Notes: generated by a model from the sequence alone, not told the origin. A DNA stretch of 64,000 nucleotides from Aquatica leii (GCA_035610365.1 CM069433.1:131272545-131336544), one strand, 5' to 3'. Shown: positions 37,201 to 47,166, numbered from the stretch's first letter. A program made the numbers and translations.

Positions 37201-38784
37201 TACTGCATTGACTTAATGGACGAAATTGCCAATATATTAGAATTTGACTATGAAATTAGAACCGTCGATGATAATAAGTTTGGATCTATGGATCCTCAAG
37301 GACGTTGGAACGGAGTCGTAAAAGAATTAATGGATAAAAAAGCAGATATTGGGTTGGGATCAATGTCTGTTATGGCTGAAAGAGAAAACGTCATAGATTT
37401 CACAGTACCTTATTACGACTTGGTCGGAATTACAATTTTAATGAAATTACCTAAACCATCTACTTCTCTTTTTAAATTTTTAACTGTATTAGAACACGAA
37501 GTGTGGATCTGTATTTTGTCAGCTTATTTTTTAACAAGGTAATGCAACAATTGTATAAATGCTTTAATAACAATATGTTTTAGTTTACTTTTGTGGATAT
37601 TTGATCGTTGGAGTCCATACAGTTTCCAAAACAATCGCGATAAATATAAAGATGATGAAGAAAACGAGAATTTAATTTAAAAGAATGTTTATGGTTTTGT
37701 ATGACGTCATTAACACCTCAAGGTGGCGGCGAGGCACCAAAAAATTTATCTGGGCGATTGGTAGCTGCTACGTGGTGGTTGTTTGGATTTATTATTATCG
37801 CATCTTACACTGCAAACTTAGCTGCTTTCTTGACTGTATCTCGTTTGGATGTACCTATTGAATCTCTTGACGATCTTTCTAAGCAGTACAAGATACAATA
37901 CGCACCTCTTAATGGATCGGCTGCTGAGACTTACTTTCAAAGAATGGCAGCCATTGAGGAAAGATTTTACACGTGAGTATTTTAAATAAGATATTGATAA
38001 AGGTAACGTTTATGATTTTAAGAATTTGGAAAGACATGAGTTTAAACGATAGTTTAAGCGATTTGGAACGTTCTAAATTAGCCGTTTGGGATTACCCTGT
38101 AAGTGACAAGTACACAAAGATGTGGCAAGCTATGCTGGAAGCTGGCTTACCGGAGACTTTAGATGAAGCAGTTGCAAAAGTTAGAACTTCAAAAACACAA
38201 AATGAAGGTTTTGCGTACATTGGCGATGCTACTGACATAAAATATTTGGAATTAGTCAATTGCGATTTACAAACCGTGGGAGAGGAATTTTCTAGGAAAC
38301 CTTATGCTTTGGCTGTACAACAGGGTTCTCCTTTAAAAGATCAGTTAAATACGGCGTAATAAGTTATACGTACTATTTGTTTTTGCAAAACTGAATAAAT
38401 TGTTTTTCAGAATTCTGAATTTGTTAAACAAGCGACAGCTTGAAAGATTAAAGGAGAAGTGGTGGAATGATAATCCTTATAGAGTAAGATGTGAAAAATT
38501 AGAAGATCAGTCCGATGGTATTAGCATACAAAATATTGGCGGTGTGTTCATTGTGATATTTGTTGGTATATGTTTGGCCTGCGGAACTCTTGCATTTGAA
38601 TACTGGTATTACAAACATCGACGTGTTACCGATATCGTCACAATTCAGGAGCCTAGTAAAGATACGGTAGATCCACAATCCCGATGGTACCGAGAATCAG
38701 TTTAACAAAACCGAAAAAGGTTTATCGGAGGCAGATGCTCAACGATTTAAAACATTATCTGTTTATCCACGAGCAAGATTTTAA
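19100..38784 (+). CDS. Ir25a: Ir25a ionotropic receptor co-receptor (5' incomplete, frameshifts in assembly)
   Basis: Nine exons were recognised: 19100-19254, 19312-19628, 19677-20100, 20155-20276, 36869-37099, 37150-37538, 37584-37972, 38023-38355 and 38411-38784. All junctions are GT-AG, and phases fit wherever the frame is clean. Ir25a is a broadly expressed, membrane-bound relative of glutamate receptors that acts with tuning IRs in chemo-, thermo- and hygrosensation. The order is complete from the amino-terminal domain onward: S1 lobe (DIGLGSMSVMAERENVIDF), M1, the pore loop (SLTPQGGGEAPKNLSGR), M3 with SYTANLAAFLTVSRL, S2 (WDYPVSDKYTKMWQAM), M4 (GGVFIVIFVGICLACGTLAF) and a short tail. 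The signal-peptide exon is missing, perhaps upstream or in the gap. About ten single-base shifts break the frame, mostly in base runs. Consensus error is favoured over a pseudogene because protein-level conservation is high. Confidence 0.9.
19312..19628 (+). CDS. Ir25a: Ir25a exon: amino-terminal domain, PHLILDTT block
   Basis: Conserved blocks appear in order but in changing frames: FPHLILDTTMTGMAS, LSIPTIS, FGQDGDLRQWR, YLVQVMPPADLIPE, IRTIVLN and CGYIL. Shifts fall at a TT (19452), an A run (19511) and a T run (19612). The donor is GTAATG. Confidence 0.8.
19677..20100 (+). CDS. Ir25a: Ir25a exon: middle of the amino-terminal domain
   Basis: It reads VIDHKYKS, LLQNIATSGHV, EQLEKLRRLDILNYFILGT, IKRVLDAADGLDYFTRKFA, NATIIYVKPAIDNQYQDRL and EISAAFYFDLAFRAF. 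Shifts lie in T runs at 19699 and 19822 and at a few further places. A GTATGT at 19927 resembles a donor, but the homology continues 17 bases later, too close for an intron. Confidence 0.8.
20155..20276 (+). CDS. Ir25a: Ir25a exon: end of the amino-terminal domain, before the 16.6-kb intron
   Basis: It reads DMIADGAWPKNMSYHS, then CDDYDEKNTPP and RKYFTQ in other frames. Shifts fall at the C run 20233-20238 and the A run 20252-20254. The donor is GTAAGT at 20277, in phase 0. It joins directly to VTGETPAYG in the exon at 36869. Confidence 0.75.
26926..27560 (-). pseudogene. Unassigned decayed coding remnant in the Ir25a intron
   Basis: The minus strand keeps protein-like runs, among them STYGFSVGSYQWGEILVKN, ISEIFVMDFPMAL and HVGHYQRHRTEYIEKLENF, broken by a few stops. 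Composition is ordinary rather than low-complexity, so an old transposon gene is likely. The family was not recognised. Chance similarity to coding sequence cannot be excluded. Confidence 0.3.
28646..28712. repeat. Cluster of CTGGAT motifs
   Basis: CTGGAT or its reverse complement ATCCAG occurs five times in about 65 bases, spaced 9-20 bases apart. It is close to the left side of the hAT-type insertion and may be subterminal sequence of the Harbinger-like element found on the other side. Confidence 0.4.
28759..30209. mobile_element. Non-autonomous hAT-type element with 8-bp target duplication
   Basis: The element is 1451 bp, bounded by TAGTGATGGGCG at the left and the inverse of TAGTGAACCGG at the right. 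Both sides are flanked by the exact 8-bp duplication GGGACAAC (28751-28758 and 30210-30217). Both subterminal zones are packed with variants of ATCCGG and ACCGG in both orientations, likely transposase binding sites. No open frame longer than chance is present, so it needs an outside transposase. The eight-base duplication and TAGTG ends support hAT. Confidence 0.85.
30300..30612 (+). pseudogene. Harbinger (PIF/HARBI1-like) transposase N-terminal remnant
   Basis: It reads IWVSKWISDRDSSRAF in one frame, then RFNRQDTFMRDALSAKLKL in the next. HARBI1-like transposases have an equivalent W..W..RR start and a DT.MRDAISP..KL motif about 70 residues later. The nuclease core that should follow is absent. 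The hAT-type element at 28759-30209 inserted just upstream of it. Confidence 0.6.
31640..31715. repeat. GC-rich fragment resembling a hAT MITE end
   Basis: It holds CGGGCTGCAACC, GGGGCTGCATTCGCCC and CAGGCCGCGTG in an AT-rich region. Such GGCCGC / TGCGGCCC patterns are common in short non-autonomous hATs. No second end or target duplication was found. Confidence 0.3.
33350..33560 (-). pseudogene. Tc1-like transposase fragment
   Basis: The minus strand reads GNMNARRYVNEVVEKCV, close to the GNLNAQRYIDEVL block between the catalytic residues of Tc1 transposases. A VAGVIAYVSKSRWVFI segment lies just before it. It contains one stop and is short. Ends were not located. Confidence 0.5.
35640..36240 (-). 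pseudogene. Mariner-like transposase remnant (DUF4817 type) near the intron 3' end
   Basis: On the minus strand, frames give FFIEGNLTAAKYLQLL, then FQHNGDPPHYIHKVR and DFTPLDFFLWGYLE. These correspond to the EGNLTGxKYL, FQQDGAPPHY and SPDLTPLDFFLWGYL blocks of the same transposase type as the long-repeat elements. The order is correct and the spacing near normal, with stops and shifts between. Confidence 0.7.
36487..36521. repeat. ATC/CAT trinucleotide microsatellite
   Basis: About nine consecutive ATC units lie in the Ir25a intron, roughly 350 bases before the acceptor at 36868. Confidence 0.95.
36869..37099 (+). CDS. Ir25a: Ir25a exon: linker from the amino-terminal domain to S1
   Basis: A clean phase-0 exon of 77 codons, from VTGETPAYGLF to DIVYRVVTVV. 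It includes FMDFDMLISAIGVRDGSS and GKWNAGFENN. The donor is GTAAGT. Confidence 0.9.
37150..37538 (+). CDS. Ir25a: Ir25a exon: S1 ligand-binding lobe and start of M1
   Basis: It begins QPPFIYKNEN and holds GYAGYCIDLMDEIA, GRWNGVVKELMDKKADIG and the highly conserved TVPYYDLVG. It ends in M1 (FLTVLEHEVWICILSAYF). No frame breaks. A serine codon is split across the next intron. Confidence 0.95.
37584..37972 (+). CDS. Ir25a: Ir25a exon: M1-M3 pore region and start of S2
   Basis: WIFDRWSPYSFQNN is followed by a one-base shift in the A run 37661-37664. Then come CLWFCMTSLTPQGGGEAP (pore loop), WWLFGFIIIASYTANLAAF (M3 gate) and QYKIQYAPLNGSAAETYF. The sequence is almost invariant among insect Ir25a proteins. 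The donor is GTGAGT. Confidence 0.95.
38023..38355 (+). CDS. Ir25a: Ir25a exon: S2 ligand-binding lobe
   Basis: An open exon with IWKDMSLNDSLSDLERSK, AVWDYPVSDKYTKMWQAM, GFAYIGDATDIKYLEL and VGEEFSRKPYALAVQQGS. The donor GTAATA splits an alanine codon, completed by the next exon. Confidence 0.95.
38411..38784 (+). CDS. Ir25a: Ir25a last exon: M4 and cytoplasmic tail
   Basis: It begins ILNLLNKRQLERLKEKWW, then has DQSDGISIQNIGGVFIV leading into M4. The frame as assembled stops at 38703-38705. Dropping one C from CCC at 38680-38682 opens a further conserved-looking tail ending FKTLSVYPRARF, with stop at 38782-38784. Other insect Ir25a tails end similarly in ..RF. The longer end is preferred. 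Confidence 0.85.
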
Positions 38785-39946
38785 TTGTTCTTGCTATAAT
38801 AATATTTTATACATGTTATTACCTTGTGGGTTTAAATTATGTAATTTAACAGCAAAGAATAGCGTTACGAAAATCACCTTTAAGGTTCAAATAGAGTTGC
38901 ACTAATGTTACTTTTTAGACAAAAATCTGGTTTTGAAGTCAACAAATTAAAAACTTTCTTAAAACAACGTTTTGTTAAATGTTTTTAAATTTTTAATAGT
39001 TGCACAAATTAAAATTATTTGAATTATATAAGCATCATTTAAAAAAGAAATTATAAAAAATGGCAATGTTTTTGATAATTAAATATTTGCATCACTAAAG
39101 TTTTAACATACTTAGTTAAAATATTTATTGTTGGATGCGTTGTAATTCAATGTAAAATGTTATTCACTGATTTGTGATTACTTTAATTTGTAACACATTA
39201 TTAATATTTTCACATAGTATTTATATATATATAGACGTTATTTAAATTCAACAAATATACATATTTGTTTATGTTGATTTATTTACTCAAAAATACTACA
39301 CTTCATCGTAGCTTTAAGATTCAATATCATTTCAGTTAAAAATTTTTGGTTACTGTTGTATGCGCTTTTGTGTAATTTAACTATTGAGAAGCTCTAAAGG
39401 ATATCGACTTATGAAATTAATTGTATTGAAATTTTGTCAAAAAAAATCTCAAAAGTAAAGTAATATAAAATGTCAAATCCGTCAAAATAAAAACGTAGAA
39501 GAAATATTCAAAATAAATATCAAAAGCATTTAATACCAAAACACACAAAGTCAAAACTTTTAGATGAATATTCTAAAAATATACAAGTATTTATCGAAAA
39601 ATAATTCCATAACAAATAAGTTAGAAAAGCCACATAGTGCAAAAAGCTGTAAATATTTCTTACGCAATTGCTTTAAAAAAGTACAATACCAAGATATAGA
39701 AAAAAAACCGAATGTAAATCCATTTCGCGACTCGAAGAGCGTAAATAGTGATTTACAACTCTTATGTCTTTACATTTAAAACTAACAATAGAAAATGATT
39801 TCAGTGTGTAAAGTTTCCTGATTAGCAAATTATCGAAGGGTAGGTACTATTTCACAAACAATAAATAATCCGGAGACACTTATGAACGGATCTTGCATAA
39901 AATTGTAACTTTTTTTTATTAAAAAGAAAACAATAAATTTAGTTAG
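38785..39946. other. AT-rich intergenic sequence downstream of Ir25a
   Basis: This contains the Ir25a 3' untranslated region and spacer. The lysine-rich frame at 39564-39779 has no domain and is probably chance. No RNA gene or transposon was seen. Confidence 0.5.
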
Positions 39947-40060
39947 CCTGAGGAAGTGAACACAACAGATCCACGAAACGTCGCCTCAAGAAAACATATA
40001 AAGTAGTTTTCATTACCTCTCCTACATAATAAAGGGTTTACCTATCTTATTATAATCGAA
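39947..40060 (+). mobile_element. Penelope-like terminal fragment with hammerhead-like boxes
   Basis: CCTGAGGAAGTGAACACAAC is followed by CCACGAAACGTCGCC. This is the plus-strand counterpart of the minus-strand motif at 15638-15680. The first box CTGAGGA (39948) fits the hammerhead consensus CUGANGA, and GAAAC follows. Similarity to the 15.6-kb element continues for about 40 bases, both having a TCTCCTAC/TTTCCTAC stretch. Probably a severely truncated copy. Confidence 0.5.
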
Positions 40061-40589
40061 CACTAGGAGATCTAAAACGCTTTTCTTCAAGGAAATTCTT
40101 TATGGAGAAACCTAAGAAATAAGTTTGTAAGTGTGGAATGCAAGATAATTACAGAAACTGTCCAGCATACGAGAAAATTTCTCTTACCTGTAAAAAAATA
40201 ATTATTTTGCAAAAAAAATGTGCAACCGTAAATGTAATGTGTTAAACGTAGCTGAAAAAGGAAACTTTGAACCAGAAAACAATGAAGATGTGTTTTTTGT
40301 AGGTAGTATACAATGTGAAAATCAAACAAAATTTTCATTTTTCAGATAGTCATCACATGTTGTATTTTCTAGAATATGCAAAGCAATTATTTTTAAGAAT
40401 ATTGGGTGTGAGACCCTCGTACAATACGATGAGTTCTATGATCTCATTAACGACAATCAGGGAAAGCAGATAAAACTTTTTTGTAATTTTGTTTATCAAA
40501 GGTACTTGTTTGGACCTTTCACTCATTGTTTACAGGTATTTACATGCCAGTATTTATTGTTACTTTAAAGTGTGTCATTGTTGAATTTT
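40061..40589. other. Unassigned stretch
   Basis: Nothing recognisable was seen. The minus frame at 40087-40338 is hydrophobic and low in complexity, probably chance. Confidence 0.4.
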
Positions 40590-41335
40590 ATACGAACTGG
40601 TTTCTTGTAGAATTTGTAAAAATGGTGTACTCATTTGCTAAACGTGTTGAAGTAAATGTGCTTTACGGGCGGCTACTGCATTTACTGCAGACATTTGAAG
40701 CCACTTCTGTAGCAAATATCAAGCTAAAGAAACCAATAATTCTAGATGAAGAGGTGCAAATTGAAATTTTGGGCCAAGCTCAAGCTCATAAGCTTTTTTC
40801 TTACAAATACACATTTTTCAAGAACTAAAAGACGATGATCTTGATAGACAAATTCAGTTTTGTTAAAATATAATTGAAAAACACATTCTTTTTAAATGAG
40901 CAGGTCATTAAACAAAATTGTCATTATTGAGATAATGAAAATTAGCGTATTGTACGAGAGCATCACACCAAATATCCTTTGTTTCTGTATGGAAACCTTA
41001 CAGGTAATATTTTTGTAAATTTTCTTTATTGTTTAAACTTTGGAAGATAGATGGCGAGCCGCGATTAGATGTAAATCTGCTTTACTTTCAACTGGATGAT
41101 GCTCCACCGCATTACGTCATGCAAACTAAACAGTGGCTAGATAAACATCTAGGAAAATGGATTGGTCACAAAGGAGCAATCGAGTGGCCTGATTTGACAC
41201 TAAATCAATTGTTGATAAGACGAACCCAGCAGATCTACAAGATTTACAGCAATGAGTTATCGACATTTGTCATGCCATCACTTGTGAAACATTCCAAAAA
41301 GTGAGACAAGAAGTTGAATTTCGACTATTTTTCTG
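40590..41335 (+). pseudogene. DUF4817-type mariner-like transposase remnant (third lineage)
   Basis: The plus strand reads FVKMVYSFAKRVEVNVLYG (DUF4817 start), then an LDEEVQIEILGQAQAH helix-turn-helix part and QELKDDDLDRQIQFC. After a shift come LFLYGNLTG, FQLDDAPPHYVMQTKQWLD and KWIGHKGAIEWPD. These are the DDE blocks in correct order; the final DFFLWG block is missing. Deletions in the N-terminal half shorten it. It differs clearly in sequence from the long-repeat element at 8.6-13.9 kb. Confidence 0.75.
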
Positions 41336-41787
41336 TTTAGGAAAAAACGGCGCTCACGGTGCAATAGCCACTTTTGGTTTTCAAACTGTTTGAATCAAGT
41401 ACCCGCGCCCATAATGCACCAGTACCTTCCCGATACAATCATGTGCCAGTGACGCGTGAGACTTCTACAGTAGCGGACGTGTCCGGTCAAGAAAAAAAAT
41501 TACTTTTGTGCTGATCTGAGAACTCAAAAGAGTAACTTGAAAGGTGTATAATTCTTACATTTTACGTAAAATATATCAGTTGCTTAATTTTTCGAGTACA
41601 TTAATGTTCTCAGAAGTTATAAAGTAGATAATTCCATGTTTTAAATAATGTGTTATTAAATTGGCATTTTTTTACAAAATTGCTGAAGTAGGGTAATAGC
41701 GCAGGGAAAAAGCGCACTGACCGCTATTGTCCCATGCTATTAAACACCACTCGCTGTTGCCCCATGATAATTATTTTGTGTTTTCAT

Positions 41788-42520
41788 AGATGGTACGACA
41801 CTATGTCAAAAAAGGTGTGAGGGCAAAATGGCAGTTGTGAATTTAGTGTTCCTGTTTCGACCATTAGAGATCACGTAAAACATAGAAGTAGAAATGTACA
41901 GAGGACTCCAGCTATCGTAAAAGCAGTAGGTCGAAAAAGAGTTTTTAGTGATAGACAAGAAATTGAGTTAGAACAATATTGTTTAAGTTTATCTAAACTA
42001 TTCTTTGGATTAACGGTAACGGAAATTAGAGAAATAGCTCACCAATACGCCGAAAAACTAAAATTAGGCCATCCTTTTAAGAAAGAACAAAAAATGACAG
42101 GCCTTGATTTCCATTATGGATTTATAAAGAGACATTCATAATTATCTCTTCGTACACCAGAACTTACCTTCATAAATCGCGTTGCAAGTTTCAATCAATC
42201 TGAGACAGATAGGTTTTTTAAAAACCTAGCTATTTTGAATGAAAAACATAAATATTTTCCAATAGGAATATACAACGTCGACGAAAGTAGTTTGCACATT
42301 GTGCATAAACGCTCGAAAATTATTTCACAAAAAGGAACGAAGCAAATTGGAAAAATTACCAGCGCAGGAAGAGGGGATTTGGTTACAATTATTTGCTACT
42401 TCAATGCTGCAGGAGGTTATATATAGAAAATTAATGAACGATAGGTAGTAAAGGTGCCGCAAGTGGAAATGGTTGGAGTAACGGAGAAAGAAACTATGAA
42501 AGCCACATATGGATCAAAAT
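41788..42520 (+). pseudogene. pogo-like transposase, N-terminal half
   Basis: It starts MVRHYVKKGVRAKW, as many pogo/Jerky-like transposases do. A CENP-B-type helix-turn-helix (IRDHVKHRSRNV..FSDRQEIELEQY) and KRHS.LSLRTPEL follow. Then comes the start of the DDE domain with GIYNVDESSLHIVHKRSKI, whose aspartate is the first catalytic residue, and TSAGRGDLVTIICYFNAAG. Two stops break it before the nested insertion. The C-terminal half resumes near 46740 with LARQNGIDLILLPPHISHR. Confidence 0.75.
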
Positions 42521-42675
42521 CACCAAGGCATTGCTAGCAATTTAATGTCTTAAATCTTGACTTTATTGAGAAAAGAAAATTTATAAAAAACTACAACTAA
42601 ACTGTTTTGTGTGTACATGAAACAATACAATTTATTAAAGAAGTAAATTTTAAATTGAATCAATATAAATGCAGA

Positions 42676-45600
42676 GAATCATTTTCGGGAACGCGTCCTA
42701 ATGTACCTACCATCTTCAACAAGTCAAAAATATTAATGAATAATTCAGGATATTTAAGAGCTGTCATTACTTAATATAACGTATTTTTTATACAAAATCT
42801 AGTTTTGAAAGGTATACTAAAAGATTTTTGGTTTTAATTATAAAAATGCAAAAGTAGTTTGTTCGATAGGGCATAAGTCATTTCAGCGAACGCATGGATA
42901 ATCGAACAAAAATAATTTTAAGTGAACGTAGCCATTCGGTGTCAAACGTCAGTAGAGAAAGCAAACAATAACAAAGCCGGTTTATGGTGTATTTTTCGTC
43001 AAATAAATTATATTTAAGTGGTAAGTACCTTTCAATTATTTATTCGTAGAGTGTACATCAATAGTCCATCAATTCGTGAACGTGTTTATTACATTTATTA
43101 TTGATGAAATCCTTTTTTACCACACAAAATAACAAAATAACCTCAAATTTTTTACTATTGACAAAGTGCGCGCTTACTTGAAATCGTCATTTCGTGAACG
43201 ATCATTTCGGAAACGTTCCCGAACATGATGGCACATTCCCGAAATGACTGTTACGTTCTCGGAATGATAATTATTGTTTCCAAAGGCGATTCACTTACAA
43301 TTTTTTATTAACTTATTCTACAAATTTGTTGCTTTTTAATTACAGCGTAATGGAGACTCCTGATAAAGTAAAAAAAATTTAAAAATTTAAAAAAGCTTAA
43401 AAAGGATAGTGCAGCTTATTTGCGCCAAAGAGAAAAGGCAAATGCTAGGAAAAGAAAGTTTTTTGATAAGATGACTAAACAACAAAAAGAAATTAAACGG
43501 GCTACGGACAGGGAATATTTTAAAAAGAAAAAGGCAGTAAATAAAGTGAAAAAAATTACTGATATGACGGAACGAGAGAAGCGAAAGCCGAGAAAAGATT
43601 GGAAAAAAGCATTAAAAAAATACAAAGAAAAGAAAAAAGGCTTAGCAAATCTAATAAGTGAAACGCCGCCACAATCAGATAACGACTTAGTCTTCAGAGA
43701 GAAGACAAGTAGGGAGAAAAACTGTGCGAAAAGATAGGGCAAAAGCATACCAACAAATAAAAAAATCAAGAAGAAACTATAGTTCAAATGAAGCGGAAAA
43801 TTCAATCTTTAAAGAAAAAACTACAAAGAAGAGATGCAAAAATGAAAACTGTTCCAAGTCCTATCAGGAAACTTGATGCTTTAATTAAAAATATTCACGT
43901 ACCTCCTGAAGTACGCAAACGACTTCTATATGGCGAAGTATTGACTGAGCAAGTGCAAGAATAGGCTGATGCTTTTCCAAAAATTCAAAAGAGAGCGAAG
44001 TCTTTCATAAATGTATCAATGGAAGCAATTTGCGGAAATACAAAAGATTTTATCAGCTAGGCCAAAGAAAAAAAAGTATAAATCAAGTTTACAGTCTGAT
44101 GTCAAAATTCGCGAAATTATTTTAAAGCAAGAAGTTTGCGAAAAGGTCATTACTTTTTCCGAACAGGATGATGTAAGTCGAATGTGCCCATCTAAAAAAG
44201 ACTATGTGAAACATAATGGTGGTAAAAAGAAAGACGCGTGCTCTTACGCACAGTTACAGACCTGGTGCCAAAATTTGTAAAAGAAACTGAAATTGTTGTA
44301 TCATACGAGACGCTACTGAAAGCAAAACCATTTTGAGTCGTAGCGCCAAAATCAAGGGATAGAGAAACATGCTTGTGTGTCAAGCATGCAAATTTTGAAA
44401 AAAAGTTCAATAAACTGAAATATGCAAAAGAGCTAAAACACGCGTCTATTGAAAAGTTTATTGAACAATACGTTAAGTCTCATGACTGCATGAATAGTTT
44501 ATGTGAAAAATGCAAAATTCCGGAGTTTGAATTAGAAGATAATATAGATTTTTTGACAAATTTTATATGGAGGTCTGTTCAAGAAGATAAAATTGTAAGA
44601 GGTGTGAAAAAGACTTTTAAGATAACAAAAAAAGTTCTGATTTGCTTTATTTGAAGATATTCCGACTATGAAGAAACACTTATACGGCATTTATAGTTAC
44701 AATAAATTGAAAAAAAATCTGAAAGACAATGTACATGAACATGAGGTGATGATACATATAGACTTTTCAGAGAACTATACTACAAAGTACAAAGTATACA
44801 ATCGACACATTTTGCTAAGAAACATTTATCTATTCATACAGGCGTATATTATTAGCGAAGCGGTAACGGTGTATTGGAATTAAAATCTTTTGCTACAGTA
44901 AGTGATAATTTAGATCACCAAGCACATGCCGTGTGGGCTCATATGAAACCAATACTAACAACAATTTTGGAAAACACTTCATATTTACTCCGACGGACCA
45001 ACATTCCAATACCGGAACCGTACAAATGTAACTCTTTGGATACAAACATTGATTAATGATTTTCAACAAGCGAACAAATCTACTAGGACTTTTAGCGAGC
45101 CTGACCATGGTAAGGGTTCTATGGATGGTATAGGATACCTAAAAAGAACAGCTGACAGACATGTGTTGATGGGTAATGACATTAGAAAAGCCTCAGAACT
45201 CGCCAATTTGTTCAAAAACTCTGCTATCGAAGTAAAAGTAATCCCAGAAGGCGACGTGATTGAGGAAAAAAATAACGTACCAAATTCTTTGGATGCAATT
45301 CCAGGCATAATGGACATCACAAAAGTGTGCTGGCAAAAAGGGTTAGACGTTTTAATACAATTATATCGATACGAACATTTAAATAAAGAGTTAAAACTAT
45401 CGCAGCTTTCTAGCTTTTGTAACGTAAGTGCAGTTAAGCCAGAGGATGCTTTTATGCCTGCAATTGAATCTCCTGTTGACGAAGAGCCCATGATAACAGT
45501 TAACTATTTAAAATTTAAGAATAGAGTAAGCATTTATAAATCTGTATACAACTCGTCTTCCTCGGAAGATGAAGATTTAATAGCAATATCTCTTCGTCAG

Positions 45601-46575
45601 CAGATTAAAGATAAACAGATTGATGTTGAAGCAAGTACATCTTATGGTAAAGAAAATATACATCTAAATCTCGTATCACCTAGAACATTCTCGCTTGTTA
45701 AAGTTCTTACTAAAAAGCTACCTGCCAGACATACATATGTCGATGTCGATGATGGAGAAATTTTAGTAACCTTTTTAAGATCTGTCCTTAGCAATATGAG
45801 AAAATTCAAACTAGAACCAAAGGATGCGTCATATATTAACTTTGGAGCAAATAATCAGTATTATTTCAACACCATTGCTTAAAAAAATCGAGAATATTAT
45901 TATTTTGATAATGATATTTTTAAATATTTTTTAGTTAACTTGTCGTTTGTGACAGAATTTATTGTTGATTTACATACGTTATATTTTTTTTCATTATTTG
46001 TAGAAGTTCAGTGAAGTAGACTATGATTTTAGATCAAAAAGACTCAAATTGTAAGAACTGATTAAAACTTTAAGAAGATATAACTGTGATTATAGAAGTT
46101 CCAGTTAATATGGCAATATAAATAAACAAATTTGTTATTTAAACCGTTGTTTATAATTTAAATATTTTCTTACTTATACCTAATAATATCAATATCATCA
46201 TTTTGGCAACATTTTTGTCATTCCGGGAACGGATGATCATTTCCGAGAACACTACAATATTTCAATAAAATACGCATAAATTGAGCTATTTTTTTAAAAC
46301 ATAGTTTATTACATTACAGAACTTTCATTTTGTTCATGTAACGTTATTCGATTAAAAGAGTTTTGAATATTTTAAAATTTCTTAAATTTTATGCACGATA
46401 ATAGCAACTTCTGTAATATTTTGCTTGTAGAAGATTTTGTATGAATTTTTTTCATTATTGCTTATATAATATAGATACATAATATACCCATGTTAAAAAC
46501 AATGCTTAAGTTATCTACTTTGTTTTGTTTTTTGTTAATTTTATCAAACTTAGAAAAACGTTCCCGAATTGATGG
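42676..46575 (+). mobile_element. DDE-type DNA transposon of unresolved superfamily
   Basis: The ends are inverted: ATCATTTTCGGGAACG at 42678 and CGTTCCCGAATTGAT ending at 46573. The same motif recurs inward in both orientations, at about 43055, 43188, 43203, 43213, 43235 and 43253 on the left and 46217-46250 on the right. Such arrays are typical transposase binding sites. Inside lies a broken transposase (43420-45882). No clear target duplication was found. It interrupts the pogo-like transposase gene. Confidence 0.7.
43420..45882 (+). pseudogene. Transposase with D-D-E pattern, family unresolved
   Basis: It starts with a very basic Lys/Arg-rich part (43420-43737). A Cys/His-containing middle (43800-44650) holds CLCVKHANFEKKF and CMNSLCEKCKIPEFELE. 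The core has HIDFSENYTTKY with an aspartate at 44761, IYSDGPTFQYRNRTN with an aspartate at 44992, and SEPDHGKGSMDGIGYLKR with a glutamate at 45097. I recall similar proteins, with DFxENY, SDGPxxQYR and HGKGxxDGxG, as unnamed multicopy animal genes. The D-D-E reading is inferred. The last open stretch (45049-45882) extends 260 residues past the glutamate. At least four breaks separate the parts. Confidence 0.7.
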
Positions 46576-47166
46576 TTTTCTGTAAGATATTGACTAAAAA
46601 ACAATATTCCAAAAAAAGTATAGAGTTCTGTGTGCTGTCCTGTCAAAGTTTATTAATATACAAATTTTGCAACAGTATAAACTAAGAGTCATCATTATAG
46701 CTTGCATTTTTTTTGGCATAAAACTAATCTTGATATTTGCAACCTTGGTAATTTTGAGCCATATGTTTAGAAATATATGATTTGGCAAGACAAAATGGAA
46801 TTGATTTGATCTTATTGCCCCCTCACATATCCCACAGAACCCAGCCTCTAGATTTGGTATTATTTGGTTCTATTAAACAGCCTTCAACCACCAGTGTGCT
46901 CATTGGATAAAATTCAACGCTGCAAAGAGAATTTTTATATATGAAATTGGAGAACTATTTTCTTTAGCATATCAGAAAGTGGCAACTATAGACAAAGCCG
47001 TTATTGGATTTCAGGCCGCAAGCATTTATCCTTATCAACCTGACATTTTCACTAACGAAGATTTTATTGCTTCAGATGCTCTAAAAGTAAACTATCTGGA
47101 TTCTAGTAGAAACGGCACCAAAACGAGCTAAGCAAAATGATTTGAATATAAATTTGGAAAAAGCAG

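Noticed and set aside
44192..45491. Minus-strand open frames of 71-142 codons in the DDE transposon
   Set aside because: They are shadows of the plus-strand transposase, which has recognisable motifs.
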